Shown: positions 51,045 through 59,604 of the stretch, in pieces
Layout: each line of letters starts with the position of its first letter
How positions within the stretch are numbered: the first letter of the stretch is position 1
IMG/VR virus record: IMGVR_UViG_3300027969_000039
Span: 62,001 to 126,000 of that record
Origin: a virus
Strand: one strand, 5' to 3'
Length of the DNA: 64,000 bases
The notes under the pieces: generated by a model
Seen by the model: only the letters and a program-made list of their open reading frames with translations
What the model was told of the DNA's origin: nothing
Databases searched by the model: none
Made by a program: the position numbers and the translations under genes

Positions 51045-51827
51045 TTGAGCAAACGGAAAACCAGTGCTTTACGCACTACCCAGCAAGATCCTCGCTTTAC
51101 AAGCAAAAAAACAAATCAAACTTTTTACATGAAAGAATCAAAAACAATAGACTTTTCACAGGCTCAGAAATCTGTACGTATCAATAAAAGACCCGTACAG
51201 TTAGTTCCCAAATCACTGAATCAAGAAAATTACATTATCGCACTATTAGATGAGAACACCGATATCGTTGTTGTCACTGGTCCTGCGGGCACAGGTAAAA
51301 CTTATTTGGCGATGCAAGCAGCTATTAAAGCAATGCGTGATGGTGAATGTGATAGAATCATATTATCCAGACCGGCAGTAGGGGTAGATGATGAAAAACA
51401 CGGGTTCTTGCCCGGTGATATCAATCAAAAGATGGAACCGTGGACAAGACCATTAATGGATGTATTACGTGAGTACTACACACAGTCAGAAATTACTCAT
51501 ATGTTAGAAGAACAAATCATAGAGATTGCCCCATTGGCATTCTGTCGTGGTCGTAACTTCAAACATAGTTGGGTAGTGTTAGATGAAGCGCAAAATGCAA
51601 CACCTGGTCAACTCAAAATGATTATGACTAGAATCGGCGTTGGCAGTAAGATTGTAATTACTGGCGATATTGAACAAGCCGATAGAAAATCAGCCGACAA
51701 TGGGCTACTAGACTTACAAAATCGATTGAGGAAGGGGGTGATACCAGGGTTGCAATTATGTACCTTTGACATTAAAGATGTTCAGAGGCACCGCATCATT
51801 GAACATGTACTAAACTTGTACAGTTAA
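51045..51827 (+). CDS. phoH: PhoH-like P-loop ATPase
   Basis: VVVTGPAGTGKTYLAMQAAI is Walker A, ILSRPAVGVDDEKHGFLPGD the PhoH signature, and SWVVLDEAQNATPGQLKMIM Walker B. VITGDIEQADR and DVQRHRIIEHVL complete it. I place the start at TTG 51045 because AAGGAG lies eight bases upstream. An ATG at 50964 lacks such a site. 260 residues. PhoH is frequent in marine and freshwater phages, and its role (RNA handling or phosphate stress) is unsettled. Confidence 0.92.
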   Translation: MSKRKTSALRTTQQDPRFTSKKTNQTFYMKESKTIDFSQAQKSVRINKRPVQLVPKSLNQENYIIALLDENTDIVVVTGPAGTGKTYLAMQAAIKAMRDGECDRIILSRPAVGVDDEKHGFLPGDINQKMEPWTRPLMDVLREYYTQSEITHMLEEQIIEIAPLAFCRGRNFKHSWVVLDEAQNATPGQLKMIMTRIGVGSKIVITGDIEQADRKSADNGLLDLQNRLRKGVIPGLQLCTFDIKDVQRHRIIEHVLNLYS

Positions 51828-51851
51828 AAAGAGGGGCATTGCCCCTCTTTT
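51827..51851. terminator. Bidirectional rho-independent terminator
   Basis: AAAAGAGGGGC-ATT-GCCCCTCTTTT lies between the convergent ends of phoH (+) and the gene at 51850 (-). Strong 7-bp G/C-rich stem extended by A/T pairs, with T-runs on both strands. Confidence 0.93.
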
Positions 51852-52119
51852 ACTTCTTCTGAACTTCACTTTCAGTATTGCTTTTTTCTAACTGGTCAAT
51901 CAATGTAGGATAGACTTTTTTGTAATATTCATTTAGTTTCTCCCAACCAGTATCTACTACGTTACCTTCAATTACACATTTCTGTACTTTCTGTTTACCA
52001 TAATCTAATATGACATTGCAGGTTTGAAGGTCAGATGTGCGTAGTCTTTTACTAATACTAACTTGTTCATCAATTTGTCCGTTTGGCTTACGAACAAATA
52101 TAATCAATAAATATCTCAC
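51850..52119 (-). CDS. Conserved-type phage hypothetical protein, 89 aa
   Basis: Beta-rich first half (MRYLLIIFVRKPNGQIDEQV; TCNVILDYGKQKVQKCVIEG) and helical C-terminus. I recall close relatives in T4-like phages near replication genes. T4 has gp62 at this place, but the sequence and length do not match it. Coupled to gp44 by a four-base overlap. Confidence 0.65.
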   Translation of the reverse strand: MRYLLIIFVRKPNGQIDEQVSISKRLRTSDLQTCNVILDYGKQKVQKCVIEGNVVDTGWEKLNEYYKKVYPTLIDQLEKSNTESEVQKK

Positions 52120-53042
52120 GATGTTAACTCCACTAAGGTTGCTGCTAGACTAATTTCAGGGATTCCTACTAACGGCAATTGTGCAAGACCATTGCGAATG
52201 AATATGATACTTGCATCACGCTTTTCTTGCTGTGTGCCCCACAAGTCTAAGTTATCGTACATCCATTTATATGTATCTTCGATACGTGTTGGATATAATG
52301 CAATGTATTGCATCAGTTGCTGACGACCTTCAATAATCTTTCCGGCTTTAAACAAAGTTGTTGCTTCTAACAATAACTCATGTTCGCTGTTACCCTGTGA
52401 TTGCGGGGGCAATAGTTTACCTGTGCTGCTATTGACTTGTAGTTGATTCAGACATTTACGTAAGTCTGGGTATGCCACACGCACATAGCTGTCCAATGTA
52501 TCTAAATCAAACTCTACTCCCTCAGTTACAAGAACCGTTGCGGCTCTTGCTGTATATTCTGTGCGATCGGGTTTAGCGATATGAAACTTGTGGCAACGAC
52601 TCTCACGCAATGCTGGAATGATTTTGTGTTCATAGTTACAAGTAAGAATGAACCTCACTGTATCAGCATATGCTTCCATATCGTTACGCAATGCTGCTTG
52701 AAACTCTGGGCTTGTATAGTCAGCCTCGTCAAGTAATATCACTTTGAACTTACCAAACGGCATTGTCTGTGCGAATCCATTGATCTTATCACGCACAATT
52801 GCAACACCATTCTCACGACTTGCATTGATTTCTAGTACATCATAATCTTCTACACCTAACTCATTTATCAATACTTTAGCTAATGTAGTCTTACCAGTAC
52901 CGGGGTCACCACTCAACAATAAATGAGGGATACTACCATTAGTGATCCAACCTTCTACTTGTTGTTTTTGTCGTTCGTCTACGAATACATAATCTGTTAC
53001 AGATTTTGGACGATACTTTTCTACCCAAAGTTGATTCTTCAT
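52116..53042 (-). CDS. 44: Clamp loader ATPase subunit (gp44-like)
   Basis: 308 residues against 319 in T4. LLLSGDPGTGKTTLAKVLIN is Walker A, VILLDEADYTSPEFQAALRN Walker B, and RFILTCNYEHKIIPALRESR the sensor 1/arginine-finger region with the SRC-like end. Opens the gp45 clamp on DNA. The small partner gp62 was not identified in this window. Confidence 0.93.
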   Translation of the reverse strand: MKNQLWVEKYRPKSVTDYVFVDERQKQQVEGWITNGSIPHLLLSGDPGTGKTTLAKVLINELGVEDYDVLEINASRENGVAIVRDKINGFAQTMPFGKFKVILLDEADYTSPEFQAALRNDMEAYADTVRFILTCNYEHKIIPALRESRCHKFHIAKPDRTEYTARAATVLVTEGVEFDLDTLDSYVRVAYPDLRKCLNQLQVNSSTGKLLPPQSQGNSEHELLLEATTLFKAGKIIEGRQQLMQYIALYPTRIEDTYKWMYDNLDLWGTQQEKRDASIIFIRNGLAQLPLVGIPEISLAATLVELTS

Positions 53043-53347
53043 TTTCTAAGCATTTCAAAAGTTATGATGTGTGCGATACTTTGACCTAAGTCTTGGTCAC
53101 TAGTGATGATATGCAATGCTGTACTGCGTTCATCTGTTCTAGGGTCATACGTACTATATTCCATTACATATCCACCGTTTGCTGAATAGATTGTGAAGTT
53201 CATACCATTATGATCTAATCTACGACCTTTACTAGAAGTAACAATGTGTCGGTCCATGGGAATCAACCCATTATCACCATCACTTCGAACTTTATCCCAA
53301 TCTTCTCTAACCCAGCTAATAACTTTTTTCTTAAACCAATTTATCAT
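53039..53347 (-). CDS. Hypothetical protein, 102 aa
   Basis: N-terminus MINWFKKKVISWVREDWDKV is an amphipathic, tryptophan-containing helix. The rest is beta-rich with FTIYSANGGYVMEYSTYDPR and a final helix (LGQSIAHIITFEML). Similar genes lie by the clamp loader or terminase in T4-like phages. No role known. Four-base overlap with gp44. Confidence 0.65.
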   Translation of the reverse strand: MINWFKKKVISWVREDWDKVRSDGDNGLIPMDRHIVTSSKGRRLDHNGMNFTIYSANGGYVMEYSTYDPRTDERSTALHIITSDQDLGQSIAHIITFEMLRK

Positions 53348-53757
53348 TAATACACCTTGTCGCTAAATGTTTCGTCATATACTTGTTCATCTGACGCTAA
53401 TAGTATATCACTAGGATCAACTCTACGCAATGTTTTCTTACCCGTTTCATCTTCAATATCGATTCCACGTGTCCAGCGACCATGACTTACCATGACCCAT
53501 AGTTCTTCATACAAATCAGGGTCTTTATTCTCTGCGCCAATCTTGTATATCTTTCCCCAGCGAGGTCTGATACCAGCACTTTTCATATCATCATTGGGTA
53601 GTAGTATACCGCTAGTGGTAATACGAACATCAAAACTCATATCATAAACAATGATATGTGCGCCGATTGGTTTGAATTGACTTTTCTTAAACTTATGCGG
53701 TTCAAACGCTAATTTCTTTTCGTCAGTGGTTTCAAAGTCTAGTGTAATTTCTTCCAT
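53347..53757 (-). CDS. GroES-like co-chaperonin (gp31-type)
   Basis: FKPIGAHIIVYDMSFDVRIT then TSGILLPNDD, GIRPRWGKIYKIGAEN, LWVMVSHGRWTRGIDI and DPSDILLASDE follow the GroES strand order: an N-terminal strand with a mobile loop between them, then the G-x-V-x-x-V-G and hydrophilic turn. 136 residues, longer than GroES (97) and like T4 gp31 (111). It would cap host GroEL to fold phage proteins. Supports the chaperone theme with dnaJ/clpA. Family match moderate. Confidence 0.62.
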   Translation of the reverse strand: MEEITLDFETTDEKKLAFEPHKFKKSQFKPIGAHIIVYDMSFDVRITTSGILLPNDDMKSAGIRPRWGKIYKIGAENKDPDLYEELWVMVSHGRWTRGIDIEDETGKKTLRRVDPSDILLASDEQVYDETFSDKVY

Positions 53758-53758
53758 A

Positions 53759-54139
53759 TTATTTCTTCTTGGTTGCTTTCTTTACTTCTTCTTCTTTTAT
53801 TTTTTCAACTTCAATATCATCTTCTAAAAATTCATCCAACTCACGCTCATGCTCTGTTAGTTCTGGAATTTCTACTGGTGATGCTACTTTAGCATCTGGT
53901 TGTATTTTTGATTGGGGCTTTGGTATATTTTTTGTTGCTTGTGCAGAACGATTACCTACTGTTTTCCCATATGCTTCATTAACTTTGGCAGTTACTGGTT
54001 TGATAATTCTTCCGTATGCATCAATCGTATCTCCACGTGCATTTACGCCCATGTTACCAACTGCTCTAGTTTTTTCATTCTTAGCTAGAATCGCAGACAT
54101 ATCAACTGTTTTGCCCATTGCTGTTCTATGTGTAGCCAT
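53759..54139 (-). CDS. Conserved-type phage hypothetical protein, 126 aa
   Basis: Begins MATHRTAMGKTVDMSAILAK, with a Gly-Asp-x-Ile-D motif (NARGDTIDAYGRIIKPVTAK) and a highly charged Glu/Lys C-terminus, probably disordered. I recall similar N-termini in T4-like phages. GGAGAT ribosome site before the ATG. No function. Confidence 0.65.
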   Translation of the reverse strand: MATHRTAMGKTVDMSAILAKNEKTRAVGNMGVNARGDTIDAYGRIIKPVTAKVNEAYGKTVGNRSAQATKNIPKPQSKIQPDAKVASPVEIPELTEHERELDEFLEDDIEVEKIKEEEVKKATKKK

Positions 54140-54149
54140 TTTAATCTCC

Positions 54150-54659
54150 TTATTTTAAAAATTCATCTACCGACAATTGGTAGTACAAGCTATTTATTCT
54201 GTGAATTCCTATCAAATACAATACATAGCTTGCCACACTACTACCACGACCCACTCCCCATACGATATTGTTTCTACGCATTGTGTCCACAAGGTACTTC
54301 AAGTACTGTAGTAGTGGGAACATACTCCTATCATGGAATTTTATCAGTTCATCACCTGCACGTTGTAGTTCTTCTTCGTTTTTACATTGATCCAATACCC
54401 ATTTAGCAATATCCATTTCATAGTATTCAATGGGCATGTGCCATTGTGATTGATTGTGATTATCAAATTGTTCCAATGATAACTTACTGTCAACATATTC
54501 TACTAGTATGGGTAGATTTTCGTTAGACAGAAAAATATCATCTAAGTTGATTTTCTTATCTACAAAACACCCTTTGATAGTTCGTATTGGATCACGCATA
54601 TATAAATCACAGAGATCATTTTCTGTGAGAATAATCTGCCCATACATATCTGTTTTCAT
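54150..54659 (-). CDS. DNA polymerase III alpha (DnaE)-like fragment protein, 169 aa
   Basis: Starts at ATG 54659. The only recognisable part is the C-terminus, NIVWGVGRGSSVASYVLYLI then GIHRINSL, which resembles the DnaE palm motif (VGPGRGSAAGSLVAYxLGI) including the Gly-Arg-Gly-Ser loop. The catalytic DxD region and the rest of DnaE are missing, so it cannot be a polymerase by itself. I recall such short DnaE-like genes in T4-like phages. It could act as a decoy or structural domain. Confidence 0.6.
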   Translation of the reverse strand: MKTDMYGQIILTENDLCDLYMRDPIRTIKGCFVDKKINLDDIFLSNENLPILVEYVDSKLSLEQFDNHNQSQWHMPIEYYEMDIAKWVLDQCKNEEELQRAGDELIKFHDRSMFPLLQYLKYLVDTMRRNNIVWGVGRGSSVASYVLYLIGIHRINSLYYQLSVDEFLK

Positions 54660-54697
54660 CCATGAATGATAACATAGACTGTTGAGCAAATCAACAG

Positions 54698-55291
54698 TTA
54701 TGGTTGTTTATCCTGAAAAATAATTTCAGTAGTTTTGTATTCTTTTTGTTCCCAATCTAAACCAACGCTTGCCCAATCGCAATGTTGTTTAATTAGTTTA
54801 ACTATTTTTTCTTTTTTATTAGTTTTAGCTACATCAGACATAACGGTGCTGCATTCTGACCACCACGATTTATTACCAAAAGGATGGTTGCTAGCAGTAT
54901 CTATATCATATATAAATTTAACATCATCACTTAATCCAGATCGTAGTGAGATAGTATTTACATGAAGTTTACCTTCAGTGATAGCATTAAGTTTTAATAA
55001 TAATAGAATGGTTATAATTTGATCGTATGGTTCTTCTGGAAGAGTGCATACTTTAATATCTGCTTGTAGATATTTTTCTATAGCCTTTTTGTCTGTGTGT
55101 TCTACGAATACACTATTTTCTAAACACTCAGTTAAGAAATAAGTTATTCTATCCATTGCTATATTTTGCTCTTTAATAGATGCTGTATCAACTTCCATTC
55201 CTAATGAAAGTTCATATACAGTCATTAAGAAGTATCCTTCAAAATGAACCGCTGCTTGGAATGCGAATTCACGTTCTATTTTTGTTGCCAC
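54698..55291 (-). CDS. Conserved-type phage hypothetical protein, 197 aa
   Basis: GTG start at 55291 behind GAGGGTGAAA, overlapping the end of the upstream gene. Helical core (IEREFAFQAAVHFEGYFLMT; QIITILLLLKLNAITEGKLH) with WWSECSTVM near residue 160. No motif is known to me. Its place among replication genes hints at a replication role, but nothing in it shows this. Confidence 0.65.
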   Translation of the reverse strand: MATKIEREFAFQAAVHFEGYFLMTVYELSLGMEVDTASIKEQNIAMDRITYFLTECLENSVFVEHTDKKAIEKYLQADIKVCTLPEEPYDQIITILLLLKLNAITEGKLHVNTISLRSGLSDDVKFIYDIDTASNHPFGNKSWWSECSTVMSDVAKTNKKEKIVKLIKQHCDWASVGLDWEQKEYKTTEIIFQDKQP

Positions 55292-55532
55292 TTTCACCCT
55301 CTTTTTGTATGTAGACTTGATTCTTGAGGTTTTGTTTTTCCATAACCTGATCAAGTTTCTCGCCAGCTTCTCTGCGATAGCTTTCGATTACCATAGTAAG
55401 CTGATTGATTAATGGACGATTACCCATTTTATAGGCAAAGTTTAGCTTATTCATTAAACCGGTGATATCGGTCTGAATTTCTTCAAGTGTCTTTTCAGAC
55501 AATTGTTTTCTGTCTAAGAATGGATGTTCCAT
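55269..55532 (-). CDS. Conserved-type phage helical protein, 87 aa
   Basis: Begins MEHPFLDRKQLSEKTLEEIQ and is mainly a coiled coil (NKLNFAYKMGNRPLINQLTM) with a charged C-terminus. Starts five bases after a late-like octamer ACTAAATA, so probably late and leaderless. Similar short helical genes lie near structural genes of T4-like phages. Function unknown. Confidence 0.65.
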   Translation of the reverse strand: MEHPFLDRKQLSEKTLEEIQTDITGLMNKLNFAYKMGNRPLINQLTMVIESYRREAGEKLDQVMEKQNLKNQVYIQKEGESGNKNRT

Positions 55533-55537
55533 TCAAA

Positions 55538-55545
55538 TATTTAGT
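55538..55545 (-). promoter_or_regulatory. Late-like promoter, leaderless
   Basis: ACTAAATA on the minus strand, then TTTGA and ATG 55532. Two bases from the local consensus GATAAATA. Confidence 0.45.
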
Positions 55546-55569
55546 TAGGTTTTAAGTACCCATTATATT

Positions 55570-58116
55570 TTAAGCGTTGGCGCCTCTAAGTATTGCAAAA
55601 TTAATTATTGGAGTATCACTTGGGATAGCAGATTGATTGTATATCTGTATGGTAAATGTATTAGCGCCAACCGATAAAATGCTAGGAATATAACTGGTAG
55701 CAGTAGCACCGGAACGGAAATTTATTATAACTATATCAGATACTGTACAAACTACATTAGATACAGCAAAGCTATTCCATGTATTAGCAGTAGATGTTGT
55801 AGTAAACAATGTAATTGATCCAGTAACACATGGTGCTGCCATTGCGACTGCTGTACTACGACTTGTTGCTTGAGTTCCTGCACTACCAGCACCTGATGCA
55901 TATCCAACACCTTGAGTTTTACTATTAGAAAGTATAAAACCAGTACCGGTTAAATTACCACTAGTTAAAGTTGTTAATGTACCAACACTAGTAATATTAC
56001 CTTGTGCTGCTGTTGTTACGGTTCCTGCTGTAGTTGCGCTTGTTGCTGCTCCGGACAAAGCACCAACAAACGTTGTTGCTGTAATAGATGCATTGCCCAA
56101 GTTAGCACTAATGCTTGTATTAATTACCGCAGATGAATTCCCATTTGATGATGATGTAGAGAACGTAGGGTATACCGTTGTTGATGTAGATGTATTTTGT
56201 AATAATGCCGACGCATTTGTTGCACTAGCTACAGTTCCAGTTACATTAGCACCTACCAATGAACTCAACCCATTTCCGTTACCAGTAAATACACCTGTGT
56301 TAGCAGTAAATGCTACTGCGGTTACTGTACCATTAACTCCCAATGATGTTAGTGTGCCAACACTAGTAATATTACCTTGTGCTGCTGTTGTTACAGTACC
56401 TGCTGTTGTAGCACTACCTGCTGTTGTAGCACTACCTGCTGTTGCTACACTTAAATTAGCTACCTGTGTTGTACTTGTAACTACAAAAGGTGCAGTACCG
56501 CCTGCAACATTAGATATAAATTGCGGACTGGTTACATTAGCACTTGCTAGTACTTGCGCTGTGCCTAAATTAAGTACATTAGCATTACCGGATACATTTG
56601 CTGTGCCTGTGATATTAGCACCAGTACTAGTTAATACTAATCTGTTAGCACCTGTTACTGCAATAGATACATTTGCATTAGCAGTAATAGAAATGTTACT
56701 ATTACCATTTTGTAATAGTCCACTATTGATAGTAGTGATGTTACCAGTTGTAATAACTGATGTAGTTGTAGTTGAATTGCCTGAAATTAAGTTACCAACA
56801 ACGTTAGCAGTACCTGCTATGTTAGCGCCGGTCGATGTAACAACAAATTGAGCAGTTACATTGCCCGCGATAAACGTAGAAACATTACCACCAGATGTAA
56901 GTGTGATATTGCTAGTACCACTATTGATTAATGGAATGTTAGCACTCGTACTAAATACACCTGTTGTACCACTTACATTACCCAACCAAGTTAATCCTCG
57001 TGCATTACCTAATGTATTATAAGTTACTACTTCGCTAGCAATAGTTACATTACTACCAAATGCAAATTCACTATTACCAGTATCCCATCCCATAAACGCA
57101 GTTACGGGCGCACTTGTATAATACTGTAATGCAGTTCCTCTATCTTTCCCATCATTACTTGTTAATGCATTGCCGTTTGGTCCGCCGCCCAATGAAATGA
57201 TTGGATCTTGAACATTAAATGAAGTTACATTGTAATAGATTGTATTTCCTGTAACTGTTAAGTTTCCCGTAACGGTTGTATTTCCAGTTACTGTTAAATT
57301 ATTACCAACAGTTAAATTACCCACTATAGAAGTGTTAGTAGGTAAATCTACTGTCATTGTACCAGTTGATGTTATAGGACTATTTGTTACATCTAATGAA
57401 GTACTAGATAGACCTACACTAGTGACACCTGCCGCCGCTGCTGAGGTAGAAACTGTAATGTTTCCATTACTACTACTAAGTGATATTCCAGAGCCAGCAT
57501 TTAATCTTGTTACACCAGTATTAATGATACTGATGTTTCCTGCGGTAGTAATAGGACTACCAGATATTTGTATACCTGCACCAGTTGTTGTCACACCTAC
57601 ACTAGTTACAGTACCAGTGGAAGCAGCATTTGCTATACTAGTAACACGACCATATTGGTCTACTGTAACGGTTGGATAAGTATACGTACCAGCAACAACA
57701 CCACTGGTAGCTAAATCCAATGTGATGATACCACTACTAATAATAGGTCCGCCCACTGAGGTGATCCTAGCTCCTGCTGCTGCGCCTACCACATCAATGT
57801 TTGATACACCACCGCCACCATTACCGCCTCCAGGCGCAGTAATTGTTATGTTCCCGTTACTTTGAGTTAAAACAATACTATCATCACCGGCAACTAAATT
57901 AGTTACACCGGTGTTTGTGATAGTCAAATATGTGTTGCTATTACTATATTCTACATATATTCCATTGCCAGAAACAAAAGTTGTAGTTGGACTAGCACAA
58001 GAAAATAGTGTAGTGAAATTGTTCTTAGATTTATTAAAGGCCGTATATAACGAATCACTGCCCGCAGCTTCGTTCTGTAACCCAATATTGATGTTTTCTA
58101 TGCCTGAAATTGCCAT
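55570..58116 (-). CDS. Repetitive fibre-like virion protein, 848 aa
   Basis: Low-complexity Gly/Thr/Asn/Ser/Val beta-repeats such as TVTGNLTVTGNT, STGANITGTANV and two copies of TTAGTVTTAAQGNITSVGTL. A residue-34-40 motif FTTLFSCASPTT and FNVQDPIISLGGGPNG near residue 300 are typical of tail-fibre or structural proteins of T4-like phages. Repeats should form a trimeric beta-helix or extended stalk. The C-terminus (about 780-848) is less repetitive and could be the receptor end. A late promoter and AAGGA precede it. Repeat recombination may change its length. Confidence 0.8.
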   Translation of the reverse strand: MAISGIENINIGLQNEAAGSDSLYTAFNKSKNNFTTLFSCASPTTTFVSGNGIYVEYSNSNTYLTITNTGVTNLVAGDDSIVLTQSNGNITITAPGGGNGGGGVSNIDVVGAAAGARITSVGGPIISSGIITLDLATSGVVAGTYTYPTVTVDQYGRVTSIANAASTGTVTSVGVTTTGAGIQISGSPITTAGNISIINTGVTRLNAGSGISLSSSNGNITVSTSAAAAGVTSVGLSSTSLDVTNSPITSTGTMTVDLPTNTSIVGNLTVGNNLTVTGNTTVTGNLTVTGNTIYYNVTSFNVQDPIISLGGGPNGNALTSNDGKDRGTALQYYTSAPVTAFMGWDTGNSEFAFGSNVTIASEVVTYNTLGNARGLTWLGNVSGTTGVFSTSANIPLINSGTSNITLTSGGNVSTFIAGNVTAQFVVTSTGANIAGTANVVGNLISGNSTTTTSVITTGNITTINSGLLQNGNSNISITANANVSIAVTGANRLVLTSTGANITGTANVSGNANVLNLGTAQVLASANVTSPQFISNVAGGTAPFVVTSTTQVANLSVATAGSATTAGSATTAGTVTTAAQGNITSVGTLTSLGVNGTVTAVAFTANTGVFTGNGNGLSSLVGANVTGTVASATNASALLQNTSTSTTVYPTFSTSSSNGNSSAVINTSISANLGNASITATTFVGALSGAATSATTAGTVTTAAQGNITSVGTLTTLTSGNLTGTGFILSNSKTQGVGYASGAGSAGTQATSRSTAVAMAAPCVTGSITLFTTTSTANTWNSFAVSNVVCTVSDIVIINFRSGATATSYIPSILSVGANTFTIQIYNQSAIPSDTPIINFAILRGANA

Positions 58117-58133
58117 GGTTAGTCCTTATTATG

Positions 58134-58141
58134 TATTTATC
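58134..58141 (-). promoter_or_regulatory. T4-like late promoter for the fibre gene
   Basis: GATAAATA on the minus strand, 17 bases before ATG 58116, with AAGGA as ribosome site. Confidence 0.72.
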
Positions 58142-58160
58142 AATAGGGATTAAATCAGTA

Positions 58161-58505
58161 TCACTCCATCATGTCATAGCTTGGCTGAAAACTGCTTCCA
58201 CAACCGCAAGTTGTCTGTGCATTTGGGTTACTAATAGTGAATTGACTACCGGATAAGTCATCTTTAAAATCAACTTCTGCTCCGGCAACATATTGCATAC
58301 TCATACTATCTACTAAAATCGTAGTAGATCCAGCTGGAATAGCCCAATCATCTTCGTTTTGTACTTCATCTAGTGTGAATCCATAACTCATTCCTGAGCA
58401 TCCTCCACCTTGTACATACATGCGTAATCTTAATGCAGGATTTCCCTCTTCTGCTATTACTTCTAATATCTTTGCTCTTGCGTTTTCTGTAACTGTTAAG
58501 TTCAT
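58161..58505 (-). CDS. erpA: A-type iron-sulfur carrier (ErpA/IscA-like)
   Basis: 114 residues from ATG 58505, with AAGGAAC upstream. [20 protein letters not shown] is the family start. [11 protein letters not shown] and TTCGCGSSF give the three cluster-binding cysteines. Delivers Fe-S clusters to apoproteins. Could serve the two radical SAM enzymes here (QueE and the one at 18384), although its operon with SOD and kinase is late. HesB/IscA genes are recurrent in aquatic phages. Confidence 0.88.
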   Translation of the reverse strand: MNLTVTENARAKILEVIAEEGNPALRLRMYVQGGGCSGMSYGFTLDEVQNEDDWAIPAGSTTILVDSMSMQYVAGAEVDFKDDLSGSQFTISNPNAQTTCGCGSSFQPSYDMME

Positions 58506-58506
58506 A

Positions 58507-59604
58507 TTATGATGTTCCTTCGCTAAACCACGGATCAATGATAACCGGTTGTCCGTTACTTCGTTGCATGACATTTGCCGTATGCAAATCCCATCCAAAT
58601 TTATTGATATTTCCTGTACTATATAATAACTGCATCACAGTATATAGCTGTTTATACATACTGTAAGTTTTTTTACTTGCAGGATTTTCTAGTATACTTT
58701 GCCATGTTCTAGCAAAAGTACCAGAATAGTTTGGACTAAAAAAATACCACGGGTGTCCATTTGTTAATTCGCTTTCCACAGTTGACCATGGTTTATTTCC
58801 ACTAACATAATCACTTAATAACCAAACCATACCTTGTAAGAAACCACCTTTTTCTATAGGGGATAATCTCTCCATCTCAATCTGAGTGTAGTCTTTGCCA
58901 TTGATATCGATGGTGTTCACTTCATTGAATCTAGGAACGCATGGTAAATCTTGATGACTCATTGAAAACTCATAAAACTTACGAAATACTTGTTCAGCTT
59001 TGCTACCCGCATCCTCTGGCATCAATATCTTGATCACATGACTATCATCTTTGGCAAAAACAGTAGCATCAGCACCGCTGCCAACATGATGATATCCAGC
59101 CGCTCTTAGTTGTTTCCAAATCTCATTGCTATTCTTAGTAGCTACTTCAGCTTCATCCAAATTATCTTTGACAATCTTGAAGTAGTCATCATACTCACCT
59201 GAATCAATAGGTGCCGCATGGTAACCGGGTACTTTGATTCTATTCAACATACGCTGGTATAATTTAGTTCTATTGTCATCTGCTTTGTGTGAAGTGAATG
59301 TAAGTTGATCAGGATGATAGCTAGAAATCAAATCTTTGATTGACTCAATGACAAATGAGAATACTTGTAATTCATTACCAGAACCAGTCTTTCTAAAAGT
59401 TGTACCAGTTCCGTCCTTTTCATATTCAGTAAAGTCTATTTCCCATACTGATTTACCTTCATCATCGTCATACTGTGAAGCATTAAAAACAATAACACGA
59501 CCACCTATCGTAGCCTTAGTGGTGTATAAGTCTGGAGTTGCTCTAACTACTTCACTAGAGACATTGCTAGTAAATACTTCGGTTATAAATTCTGTGGCTC
59601 TCAT
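58507..59604 (-). CDS. Protein-kinase-fold late protein with capsid-type tag, 365 aa
   Basis: The N-terminus [11 protein letters not shown] is the clearest copy of the tag (I-x-E cut). Residues 25-130 are a domain with [20 protein letters not shown], related to the middle domain of the protein at 42571-44289. The kinase-like fold follows: [10 protein letters not shown] (174-183, Gly loop), VIKIL with Lys192, [10 protein letters not shown] (337-346, catalytic Asp339 and Asn344) and DPWF 357-360 in place of DFG. A late internal-head kinase, injected to phosphorylate host targets as T4 Alt modifies RNA polymerase, is my inference. Target unknown. Confidence 0.78.
   Translation of the reverse strand: MRATEFITEVFTSNVSSEVVRATPDLYTTKATIGGRVIVFNASQYDDDEGKSVWEIDFTEYEKDGTGTTFRKTGSGNELQVFSFVIESIKDLISSYHPDQLTFTSHKADDNRTKLYQRMLNRIKVPGYHAAPIDSGEYDDYFKIVKDNLDEAEVATKNSNEIWKQLRAAGYHHVGSGADATVFAKDDSHVIKILMPEDAGSKAEQVFRKFYEFSMSHQDLPCVPRFNEVNTIDINGKDYTQIEMERLSPIEKGGFLQGMVWLLSDYVSGNKPWSTVESELTNGHPWYFFSPNYSGTFARTWQSILENPASKKTYSMYKQLYTVMQLLYSTGNINKFGWDLHTANVMQRSNGQPVIIDPWFSEGTS

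Noticed and set aside
51850-52119. Clamp-loader small subunit gp62
   Set aside because: Position beside gp44 fits, but 89 residues and the sequence do not match gp62. Left unnamed.
56093-56851. A 252-codon plus-strand frame inside the fibre gene
   Set aside because: It is the antisense shadow of the low-complexity Thr/Gly/Asn repeats, with no ribosome site and valine/threonine/proline monotony.
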